From positions 1-64,000 of the forward strand of contig JBCCJA010000004.1 of the NCBI GenBank assembly GCA_039045975.1: a stretch of DNA of 64,000 nt, in the 5' to 3' direction. Each line of letters begins with the position of its first letter. The stretch's first letter is position 1. A program made the position numbers and the translations under genes. This document shows positions 53,422 through 60,440 of this stretch, piece after piece. The notes beneath the pieces are model-generated. The model was not told where the DNA came from, did no database searches, and saw nothing but the letters and a program-made list of their open reading frames with translations. This DNA comes from JBCCJA01 sp039045975. GTDB lineage: Bacteria > Planctomycetota > Planctomycetia > Planctomycetales > Planctomycetaceae.

Positions 53422-54308
53422 GCCGGCGACGTGGACGCAAACGGCCGCGGCCGTTCGGCCTGTTCGAGCCGCCGCTGCCGGCCGAAGAATATATCGAACA
53501 GCGCCATTTCTTCCGCGAGTTCCGTCGCCGGCTCGCGGACGGCGTCCCGTCCCAAGAGTTCTTAAAGCAGATCCGTGACGAGATCCTCGCGACGACGAAG
53601 CTGCCGCACGCGATCGATTATTTGCTCACCGAGATGCTGCACAGCGGCCGGCTGGCCGACGCGATGCGGCGGCTCGATCACTATTTCACACCGTTCCAGA
53701 CGTTCGTCGTCGAGGCGTCGGAACTCGACCGGGCGCGGTTCGACCAGCGGGTCGCGTTCGCGGTACTCGAGCGGCTCGCGGCCTATTCGGCGAAGCGGCC
53801 CGACCGGCCCGGACTGTTTATTTATCAGTTCGAATCGGTGGCCCGGAACCGGCTCGGTTACGACCGGTCGCTGGAGGCGATCGCCGCCGATCCGGCCTAC
53901 GGCGACGACTGGAGGGAGTGGATCGCGTCGGTCCGGAAGGCGCTCGGCGCGGTCGAGTTCGCCGACCTCGTCTACCGACGGTCGGAGCGGGCACGCCTCG
54001 ACCGTCGACGCCAAGACCCCGACTACGAGCCGACGGTGCCGATCCTCTTCGGCGAGGCGGAGGGCCGGATCGCCCGTGCGAACATCGGCAAAGACCCGCT
54101 CTATATGTTCTCGGCTTTCCAGCGGCAGCTCGGCTATCCGCGGGTGCCGCGGCCGAAGGTCGGGCCGCAGGAACCGGTGTTCCACCCGGCACTCGAGGAA
54201 CGGCTACAGCGGATCGAGAAACGCATCGCGGTGATCGACGCGGAATTAAAAGGCGACCTCAAAATCGAGGATCTCGCGAAGAAGTCACCGCCCGATTGGG
54301 AACTCTAA
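53418..54308 (+). CDS. Unknown cytoplasmic protein coupled to the oxidoreductase
   Basis: A 296-residue protein of unrecognised family. It begins with a very basic stretch (SRRRGRKRPRP) and is mostly helical with many Arg, Glu and Leu residues. Ordered landmarks include FFREFRRRLADGVP, MLHSGRLADAMRRLDHYFTP and FHPALEERLQRIEKRIA at the C-terminus. No signal peptide or membrane segment. Its ATGA overlaps the oxidoreductase stop, so it is the third gene of that unit. Perhaps a regulatory or scaffold protein, but nothing in it proves this. Confidence 0.75.
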   Translation: MSRRRGRKRPRPFGLFEPPLPAEEYIEQRHFFREFRRRLADGVPSQEFLKQIRDEILATTKLPHAIDYLLTEMLHSGRLADAMRRLDHYFTPFQTFVVEASELDRARFDQRVAFAVLERLAAYSAKRPDRPGLFIYQFESVARNRLGYDRSLEAIAADPAYGDDWREWIASVRKALGAVEFADLVYRRSERARLDRRRQDPDYEPTVPILFGEAEGRIARANIGKDPLYMFSAFQRQLGYPRVPRPKVGPQEPVFHPALEERLQRIEKRIAVIDAELKGDLKIEDLAKKSPPDWEL

Positions 54309-54335
54309 ATTCTGTGGGAAAAGTGTCCGCGATCT

Positions 54336-54420
54336 GTAGGGCAGGCCCCCGCCGGCCGCATTTCGAGCGTAGGCGATGTTCGAGATCACCGGAAATTCGG
54401 CAGGCGGGGGCCTGCCCTAC
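54336..54420. repeat. Intergenic element with 18-bp perfect terminal inverted repeats
   Basis: GTAGGGCAGGCCCCCGCC at 54336-54353 is the exact reverse complement of 54403-54420, with 49 nt between. It lies between the convergent ends of the unknown gene and fmt and could fold as a long cruciform or bidirectional terminator. The shape is that of a small dispersed palindromic element. Confidence 0.85.
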
Positions 54421-54461
54421 GACTTTTCTAACAAAGCCGAATAAACGACCGGCCGCGAACC

Positions 54462-55409
54462 TCAGGCCGGACCGAACCGCCATGCCCTGTCGGGCGATAG
54501 GCCGCGGAAGAATTCTTCGGCCGTCATCGCCGGCTTTCCCGCCGGTTTGACCCGCGCCAGTCGAATGACGCCGTCGCCCGTGCCGACGAACACGGCCGCT
54601 TTGCGGACGTCGATCTCGCCCGGGCCAGTCGGCGAAGCGCCGACGTCGAGCGGCTCGGCCTCGAGGACGACGACCCGACGGGGCTCGCCGGCATCCCCAC
54701 TGAGAAACGTGTAGGCCGTCGGCCAAGGCTGCGTCGCGCGGACGTGCCGGTCGATCGCGACGGCCGACGAGGCCCAGTCGATCTCACCGAAGGTCTTCGC
54801 CATCGACGGCGCGAACGTCGCAGCGGCGTCGTCTTGGGCGACTTCGGTCGCGGTGCCGGCCTCCAGCTCTTCGAGGACACGCAGCGTGAGGGGGACGGCC
54901 ATCTCGGCGAGCCGGTCGTGAAGGTCGCCGGTCGTTTCCCGGGGACCGATCGGCGTCTCGACGACGCCGAGCATCGGCCCGGCGTCGAGCGCCGGGACGA
55001 TGCGGAAGATCGTAATCCCCGTCTTCGACTCGCCGGCCCGCACCGCGTAGTGGATCGGCGCCGCGCCGCGGTACTTCGGCAGCAGAGACGCGTGCAGATT
55101 GATCGCGCCGTGCCGGGCGATGTCGAGAAACGGCTGCTTCAAGATCTGACCGTAGGCGGCGGTGACGATGACTTCGGGACGCAGGTCGCGGAGTTCGTCG
55201 AGCGGTTCGGGCCGGTTCACGTTGGCCGGCTGCAGCACGGTCACGCCGGCGGCCGCGGCGGTTTCCTTGATCGGGTGGGCGTGCCGATGCCGGCCCGGCC
55301 CCGACCGGTCGGGCTGGGTCAGCACGCCGGCCACGTCGTGCCGCGAGGCGAGCAACGACCGCAGCGTCGGCAGGCCGAACGGGCCGGTTCCCGCGAAGAC
55401 GAGCCTCAC
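54462..55409 (-). CDS. fmt: Methionyl-tRNA formyltransferase
   Basis: Formylates initiator Met-tRNA using 10-formyl-tetrahydrofolate. It has 315 residues. The N-terminal domain starts LVFAGTGPFGLPTLRSLL and includes the substrate-site INLHASLLPKYRGAAPI, with catalytic Asn/His and the conserved loop. The C-terminal OB-like domain binds tRNA. Its start overlaps the def stop by 4 nt, the classical def-fmt pair in the reading order def then fmt. Confidence 0.95.
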   Translation of the reverse strand: MRLVFAGTGPFGLPTLRSLLASRHDVAGVLTQPDRSGPGRHRHAHPIKETAAAAGVTVLQPANVNRPEPLDELRDLRPEVIVTAAYGQILKQPFLDIARHGAINLHASLLPKYRGAAPIHYAVRAGESKTGITIFRIVPALDAGPMLGVVETPIGPRETTGDLHDRLAEMAVPLTLRVLEELEAGTATEVAQDDAAATFAPSMAKTFGEIDWASSAVAIDRHVRATQPWPTAYTFLSGDAGEPRRVVVLEAEPLDVGASPTGPGEIDVRKAAVFVGTGDGVIRLARVKPAGKPAMTAEEFFRGLSPDRAWRFGPA

Positions 55410-56056
55410 GTCTCGGCCCCGTCTTCGGGTTCTTTCTCCGGCGGCGGGAGTTCGACCTCGCCGAGCACCGACAGCGGCAGGGAGCCGTCGGCGAGGCCGG
55501 CGGTCGTGCGTTCGAGTTCTTCGTCGGGAGGGATCTCGCCGGCCGCCTGCCCGGCCCGGAACTTCGCCTCCAACTCGGCGAGGCCGGGGGCGATCTTTTC
55601 ACGCTCTTCCGGCCGCATGCGGTCGGGGAAGAGCACGCCGTCGAGGTGGTCGTTCTCGTGCAGCACGACGCGGGCGTCGAGGCCGTCGAGTTCGAGGCGG
55701 AACGACTGACCCTTCAGGTCGTAGGCTTCGACGGTGACCCGCTCGGCGCGTCGCACGGGGCCGAACAGGTCGGGCAGCGACAGGCAGCCCTCTTCGTCTT
55801 CGCCGGCCCCGTTCCGTTTGAGGACGACCGGATTGACGAAAACCCGCTCTTCTTCGGGCCGGTCGGAGTCGCCGGTCGGGTTCGTAAGAAACAGCCGCCA
55901 CGGCAGCCCGACCTGGTTCGCGGCCAGGCCGATGCCCCGCGTCGCGTACATCAAGACCCGCATCTGGTCGACGACGCGGCGGAGGTTTTTGTCGATCGCC
56001 CGCACCGGCTCGGCCTTCACGCGGAGGGCCGGGTGCGGGTGGGGGACAACGTGCAT
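55406..56056 (-). CDS. def: Peptide deformylase
   Basis: Metalloenzyme removing the formyl group from nascent proteins. The 216 residues contain the three family motifs: GIGLAANQVG, EGCLSLP (Cys metal ligand) and LHENDHLDG (HExxH). About 45 extra residues after the core form an acidic, Pro-rich C-terminal tail (ELPPPEKEPEDGAET). It is paired with fmt through a 4-nt overlap. Confidence 0.95.
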   Translation of the reverse strand: MHVVPHPHPALRVKAEPVRAIDKNLRRVVDQMRVLMYATRGIGLAANQVGLPWRLFLTNPTGDSDRPEEERVFVNPVVLKRNGAGEDEEGCLSLPDLFGPVRRAERVTVEAYDLKGQSFRLELDGLDARVVLHENDHLDGVLFPDRMRPEEREKIAPGLAELEAKFRAGQAAGEIPPDEELERTTAGLADGSLPLSVLGEVELPPPEKEPEDGAET

Positions 56057-56170
56057 GGGGCTCGGCCGTCGAGACGTCTCGGTGACGGCCGGATCATGCG
56101 ACGACGCCGCGGCAGTCTCAACCGCGGCGTCGCCTCAAGATGCCGAGATTCACGCCCTCCCGGGGGCGGC

Positions 56171-56488
56171 TCAGTAAGTCGGGACGTTCTGGATCGGCAG
56201 GCTCGCCGTCCGCGGGTAGCCGACGACCGGCGGGGCGGTCGCGGACTGCGTGTAGGTCGGGACGGCGGCCGCCTGCGGCAGGCCGTTGGGCAACGCCGCG
56301 CCCTGCGGGATGACCGGGGCGCCGAAGCCGGGGGCCGCGCCGAAGCTGCCGCCGTTCACGCCGCAAGCGCCGTTCGCACACGGGCTCGGGCCGAAGAAGC
56401 TGGTTTGACCGCAGGGGCCGCCGACGCAGCCGACGGCGGTGAGCAGACACGCGGCCGCGACGGCCAGACGGGCGGAAATGATCGGCAT
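56171..56488 (-). CDS. Small putative lipoprotein, Gly/Pro/Ala-rich
   Basis: A 105-residue protein with a lipoprotein signal peptide: hydrophobic LAVAAACLLTAVGC with the lipobox Cys at about 21. The mature part is low complexity (Gly, Pro, Ala, few charged residues) and contains further Cys in CVGGPCGQTSF and CANGACGVNG. It resembles the small Gly-rich surface lipoproteins of planctomycetes, but no family is certain. Stands alone upstream of def. Confidence 0.7.
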   Translation of the reverse strand: MPIISARLAVAAACLLTAVGCVGGPCGQTSFFGPSPCANGACGVNGGSFGAAPGFGAPVIPQGAALPNGLPQAAAVPTYTQSATAPPVVGYPRTASLPIQNVPTY

Positions 56489-56835
56489 CGGATGGTCTCG
56501 GCTTGGGATCGGGCGGGTCCGCCGGTCGGCGGTCGCCGGAAAGGCTGCGGTGTCGTGGGTGACGCGGGGGCGTCGTCACGGCGCCGTGCGGGAAGGGGTC
56601 GCCCGAGCGGGCGAGCCGAACGTTAGTGCGCGAAGAATTTTCGGGTCAAGGGCGATCCCGACCCGGGAAATTCGGGCCCCGGGGCGAACGACATCGGTGA
56701 CGGTCGACGCGCGCCGATCGGCCTTGTGGCCGTTCCGACGCCGGCCATATCGTCCGCGCCCCAAGGGTCGGAGCGGCGGCGCCATGGACGGCGTGCCGGC
56801 CGGTCGGCCCGAGTAAACGCAGGCGGGAGACGGGC
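56489..56835. other. 347-bp spacer without gene
   Basis: Between the divergent lipoprotein and RmlD-like genes. Short GC hairpins occur (for example CGCCCG/CGGGCG near 56610), as expected by chance at this composition. Nothing else is supported. Confidence 0.3.
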
Positions 56836-57771
56836 GTGGAGACGCTTCTCATCCTCGGTTCGGAGACGGTCGTCGGCGCGAACGCGGCGGCCCATTGGCG
56901 GACTTCGGGCGCGGCCGAAGTGGTCGACGCGTCGCTCGCCGGCTTCGCCGCCGTCGGGCTCGACAAGGCCCGGGCCGTGATCGACGACGCCGAAGCCGAC
57001 CGCGTCGTGCTCTGTAACCCCGCCTCGGAATCGGCGTGGTCGTCTCCGGACGTGACCGCCGCCGCCGTGGACGACTTCCGCGTCTGGGTCCGCGCGACGC
57101 GGGACGCCGGGCTGCCGCTGACATTCATCTCGTCCGACGCGGCGCTGACCGGGCCGCGTCTGTTCCACCGGGAAGATTCGGACGCCTTCTGCGACTCGGC
57201 CGAGGCGGGCCGGGTCCGCGAGATGGAAGAGCTCGTCGCCCGCGTCATGCCCGAGACCGGCCTCGTGCTGCGGACACATGCGTTCGGCTTCGCGCCGGCC
57301 GGCGACGGACCGGTCGAGTCGATCCTCGACGGCGGCGACGTCGCGGCGCTGCTCCGCCACTGCGACCCGTTCGCGCATGCGACGCCGATCCTCGCGACCG
57401 ACCTGGCAGACGTCATCCTGCGGGCCCACGAAGAAGGCTTAACCGGACTGCTCCACGCCGGCGGGGCCGAGCGGGTCTGTCAGAGTGAACTGACGCGGGC
57501 GATCGCGGCCGCGTTCGACGTCGCGGCCGCGGGCGGCGGCGACGCGCCGTCGCTGGGCAAGGTCGCGAGCGGCTTCGGCCGCGGCGAGAGCGCCCTCGAC
57601 AGCCGGCGGACGCGGGACCTGCTCAACCTCGCGGCGCCGCTGCTCCGCGAAGGCATCGACCGGCTGGTCGCACAGGAAGAGGACGGGTTCCGAGCGCTCG
57701 TCTCGGGCCAGGGCTTCCAACGGCCGGCGACGGTTTCGCTTCAGCAGGGCGTCGTCGGCAGCGCGGCCTGA
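56836..57771 (+). CDS. RmlD-like SDR protein lacking the catalytic pair
   Basis: A 311-residue protein with the layout of dTDP-4-dehydrorhamnose reductase (RmlD). The NAD motif is degenerate, LILGSETVVGAN instead of GxxGxxG. Where RmlD has the catalytic Tyr and Lys (YGxxK) the sequence reads EAGRVREME, so neither is present, although FISSDAALTG mirrors the STDYVFDG motif. It may bind NAD or a nucleotide sugar without reducing it. GTG start with GGGAG about 8 nt upstream. Its 3' end overlaps the convergent cstA gene by 31 nt. Confidence 0.72.
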   Translation: METLLILGSETVVGANAAAHWRTSGAAEVVDASLAGFAAVGLDKARAVIDDAEADRVVLCNPASESAWSSPDVTAAAVDDFRVWVRATRDAGLPLTFISSDAALTGPRLFHREDSDAFCDSAEAGRVREMEELVARVMPETGLVLRTHAFGFAPAGDGPVESILDGGDVAALLRHCDPFAHATPILATDLADVILRAHEEGLTGLLHAGGAERVCQSELTRAIAAAFDVAAAGGGDAPSLGKVASGFGRGESALDSRRTRDLLNLAAPLLREGIDRLVAQEEDGFRALVSGQGFQRPATVSLQQGVVGSAA

Positions 57772-59642
57772 CTCGACACGTCGGCTTGCCGCTCGGCGGC
57801 GGTGCCTTCCGGGTCGTCCATGTCGCCCCAGGCGAGCCAGGCCTCGACGCACAGCCAGACCTGCAGCGCGACGATCGCGACGCCGAGACCGATCAGCGTC
57901 CACAGGCTCGCCGAGCCGTCCGCGATCGCCGACGGGCCCCACGTCCTCGTGATGTTCCAGGCCATCGCGGTCGCGGGCACGACGAGCATCAGCACGCCGG
58001 CCGGCACGAGGAACCAGACCGGCTTGCCGAGCCGGCGGACGTAGAACGCGATCACGAGGAACGCGAGCCCGGCGAGCACCTGGTTCGTCGCCCCGAACAG
58101 CGGCCATAGAAGCAGGCCGCCGCTGCCGGGGCCGAGCGTCGGGTTCGCCGGCACGAGCGCCAGCCCGCCGCCGGTGACGACCGCGACCGCCGTCGCGACA
58201 TATTTGTTTTTCAGCGGGGCGATCCGCAGGTCGGCCGCGAGCCCCTGCACGACGTACCGCTGCAGCCGCGTCGCGGAATCGAGCGTCGTCGCCGCGAAGC
58301 AGGCCACGAGGGTCGCGATCAGTGTGATCCCGGCCGCCGTCGGCAGGCCGATCGCGCCGAGGAAGTTCGCCCCGCCCTCGACGAACGCGCCGACCTTCTG
58401 CCCGAGGCCGAACTTGTCCCACGCGCCAGTCGCGTCGTACTTGGTCCGCCACGCGGCCGACCCGGTCAGCGGCACGCCGGCGTCGTCGCGAACCGGTTCG
58501 AACGTGGCGGCTGACTGAGAACCGTTCGCTTCGATCTTCTCGAACACGCCGATGCCGAGGCCGGCGGTGCAGGCGAGGATTACGATCACGGCGAGCCCGG
58601 CTTCGGAAAGCATCCCGCCGTAGCCGATCGGCTTCGCGTCGGTCTCGACGTCGAGCTGCTTGCTCGTCGTGCCCGAGGCGACGAGGCAGTGGAAACCGCT
58701 GCAGGCGCCGCAAGCGATCGTGACGAACAGGAACGGGAAGATCGGCGGGGCGCCGTCGGGCAACTCCGCCGACGGCACGACGGCCGGCGCCGCGTCCATC
58801 GTCGCGACGCCTGTCACGCCGGCCACGAACAGCCCGGCCAAGAGCAGCACCACGGCGACGCCCAATTGCAGGCTGTTCAGGAAGTCGCGGGGCTGCAGCA
58901 GCCAGCCGACCGGCAGCACCGACGCGACGGCGCAATAGACCAACAACACCCCGGTCCACGCGGTGATCACGTTCGGCAGCGGCCCCTTCAGCGGCCAGCC
59001 GAGCAGCGTCGACAGGTCGACCGGCACGGCGATCCCGACCCACACGGCGGCGTACAGCACGGCCAACGCGATCAGCGACGGGCCCAGCGGCGACGCCCCC
59101 GCGCGGATCCGCGACCCGACCCACACCGCCAGCGGCAGCGACGCCCAGACCGGGATCACCGTCGCCGGATAGAGCGCGAAGATCGACGCGATCACCAGCC
59201 CGAAGATCGCCAGCACGATCACCAGCGCAAGAAACAACGCCCCGAGGAACAGCACGCGGGCCCGCCCGGAGATCAGCCGCCCGGCCGTCTCGCCGATCGT
59301 CTCCCCGCCGTGTCGTGACGAGATCACCAGCGCCCCGAAGTCGTGCACCGCCCCGACGAAGATCGAGCCGAACAGCACCCACAACAACGCCGGCAGCCAA
59401 CCCCAGAAGACCGCGATCGCCGGCCCGACGATCGGTCCCGTCCCGGCGATACTTGTGAAGTGATGCCCGAACACGACGGGCGCCGGCGTGGCGACGAAGT
59501 CGACGCCGTCCCGCTTCGCGTGGCCCGGGGTCACCGCGTCGCGGTCGAGCCCGAACACACCGCGGGCCAAAAACCGCCCGTAAAACAAATAGGCAGAAAC
59601 GAGCGTGACGGCCGAAAGGCCGGCGACGAGCAGCATCGACAT
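57741..59642 (-). CDS. cstA: Carbon starvation protein A (peptide/pyruvate transporter family)
   Basis: A 633-residue multipass inner-membrane transporter. The family signature HHFTSIAGTGPIVGPAIA is near residue 60, with GAVHDFGALVISSRHGG and GACSGFHCLVASGTTSKQL further on; about 16 membrane helices. Family members take up peptides or pyruvate when carbon is short. It is divergent from csrA across a 264-nt spacer with an operator-like palindrome. The stop lies within the end of the RmlD-like gene on the other strand. Confidence 0.92.
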   Translation of the reverse strand: MSMLLVAGLSAVTLVSAYLFYGRFLARGVFGLDRDAVTPGHAKRDGVDFVATPAPVVFGHHFTSIAGTGPIVGPAIAVFWGWLPALLWVLFGSIFVGAVHDFGALVISSRHGGETIGETAGRLISGRARVLFLGALFLALVIVLAIFGLVIASIFALYPATVIPVWASLPLAVWVGSRIRAGASPLGPSLIALAVLYAAVWVGIAVPVDLSTLLGWPLKGPLPNVITAWTGVLLVYCAVASVLPVGWLLQPRDFLNSLQLGVAVVLLLAGLFVAGVTGVATMDAAPAVVPSAELPDGAPPIFPFLFVTIACGACSGFHCLVASGTTSKQLDVETDAKPIGYGGMLSEAGLAVIVILACTAGLGIGVFEKIEANGSQSAATFEPVRDDAGVPLTGSAAWRTKYDATGAWDKFGLGQKVGAFVEGGANFLGAIGLPTAAGITLIATLVACFAATTLDSATRLQRYVVQGLAADLRIAPLKNKYVATAVAVVTGGGLALVPANPTLGPGSGGLLLWPLFGATNQVLAGLAFLVIAFYVRRLGKPVWFLVPAGVLMLVVPATAMAWNITRTWGPSAIADGSASLWTLIGLGVAIVALQVWLCVEAWLAWGDMDDPEGTAAERQADVSSQAALPTTPC

Positions 59643-59816
59643 CAGGCCGTCCCGACAGCTTTCGGTTTTCTCCGGCCACGCTATCGCCGGCGTCGCCGGC
59701 TCGGCAACCGGCCCTCAGGCCCGTCACGACCGTCACGGCAGACCCGGTCGCCGGGACCGGTACGGCTTTCCCCGCAAACTCTCTCTGATCGCCAGCGACC
59801 GTTTGACGATGCCCAT

Positions 59817-59833
59817 TTTGCCGGGCCGGCAAA
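59817..59833. promoter_or_regulatory. Operator-like palindrome between cstA and csrA
   Basis: TTTGCCGG-G-CCGGCAAA: two perfect 8-nt half-sites around a single central base, in the 264-nt spacer between divergent cstA and csrA. An AT-rich TTTTAAAA at 59852-59859 is a possible -10 region for csrA, which would put the palindrome near its -35 position. Candidate binding site for a dimeric regulator. Confidence 0.5.
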
Positions 59834-59906
59834 CTCGACCCCGGCGACTCATTTTAAAACCGCGGCCGTCTCCGCCGGCCGCCCGCCCACACCCAAGGAG
59901 GGACCC

Positions 59907-60095
59907 ATGCTCGTTCTCACCCGCCTCCGCGACGAATCGATCGTCATCGGCGACGACATCCGCGTGACCGTCGTCGACGTCCGCGGCGACAAGGTCCGCA
60001 TCGGGATCGAGGCCCCGCGGTCGGTCACCGTCCACCGCGACGAGGTCTACCGCGCCATCCGCGACGACAAGCCGGAGGACCGCCGCGTCGCGTGA
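59907..60095 (+). CDS. csrA: Carbon storage regulator CsrA
   Basis: RNA-binding dimer that represses translation at GGA sites in mRNA leaders, often of flagellin and carbon-use genes. 62 residues, MLVLTRLRDESIVIGDDIRV at the start, then VTVVDVRGDKVRIGIEAPRSV and VHRDEVYRAI. The start is fixed by AAGGAGG ending about 6 nt upstream of ATG 59907; that segment also contains two GGA triplets, so auto-repression is possible. It sits between cstA and the flagellin gene, both of which belong to families whose members are CsrA targets elsewhere. Confidence 0.95.
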   Translation: MLVLTRLRDESIVIGDDIRVTVVDVRGDKVRIGIEAPRSVTVHRDEVYRAIRDDKPEDRRVA

Positions 60096-60440
60096 GCGGG
60101 GCCGCGTGGGCGGGGTCCGGTCGTAAGGCGAGGGGAAACCCTTCCGACGCCGAGCGGGAAAGACCGCTACAGCCGGCCCGCATGTCACCGGACGACCGGG
60201 CCGACCAGCACGACCGGCCCGCTTTCCCGAGCCGTCAGCCTTTTGCCGACGACCCGTCGCGAGAGCACCGCCGAACGCGACCGATGCTCCAAGACGAAGA
60301 CACGGGCCGCTCCAGGACGGGGCGCCCGACGACGCGCACGGATCGCACCGACCCTTACACAGCGTCGCCCGGGCCCCACCGGACGACGCCCCGACGCCCG
60401 CGAGGGGTCGGGCGCAATCCCCCGAAAGGCAGTATCCCCG
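60096..60440. other. 345-bp flagellin leader region
   Basis: No gene. Two alternative pairings occur before the start codon: GGGG (60404-60407) with CCCC (60419-60422), and CCCGA with TCGGG across 60391-60412. I found no clear sigma-28 or sigma-54 promoter and no GGA close to the weak ribosome-binding site AAAGG. Confidence 0.3.

Noticed and set aside
54336..54420. Insertion sequence
   Set aside because: Too short, no transposase, and no target-site duplication that I can recognise.
56623..57429. Open frame opposite the RmlD-like gene and its spacer
   Set aside because: No recognisable domain; the sense frame has a ribosome-binding site and an RmlD-like layout.
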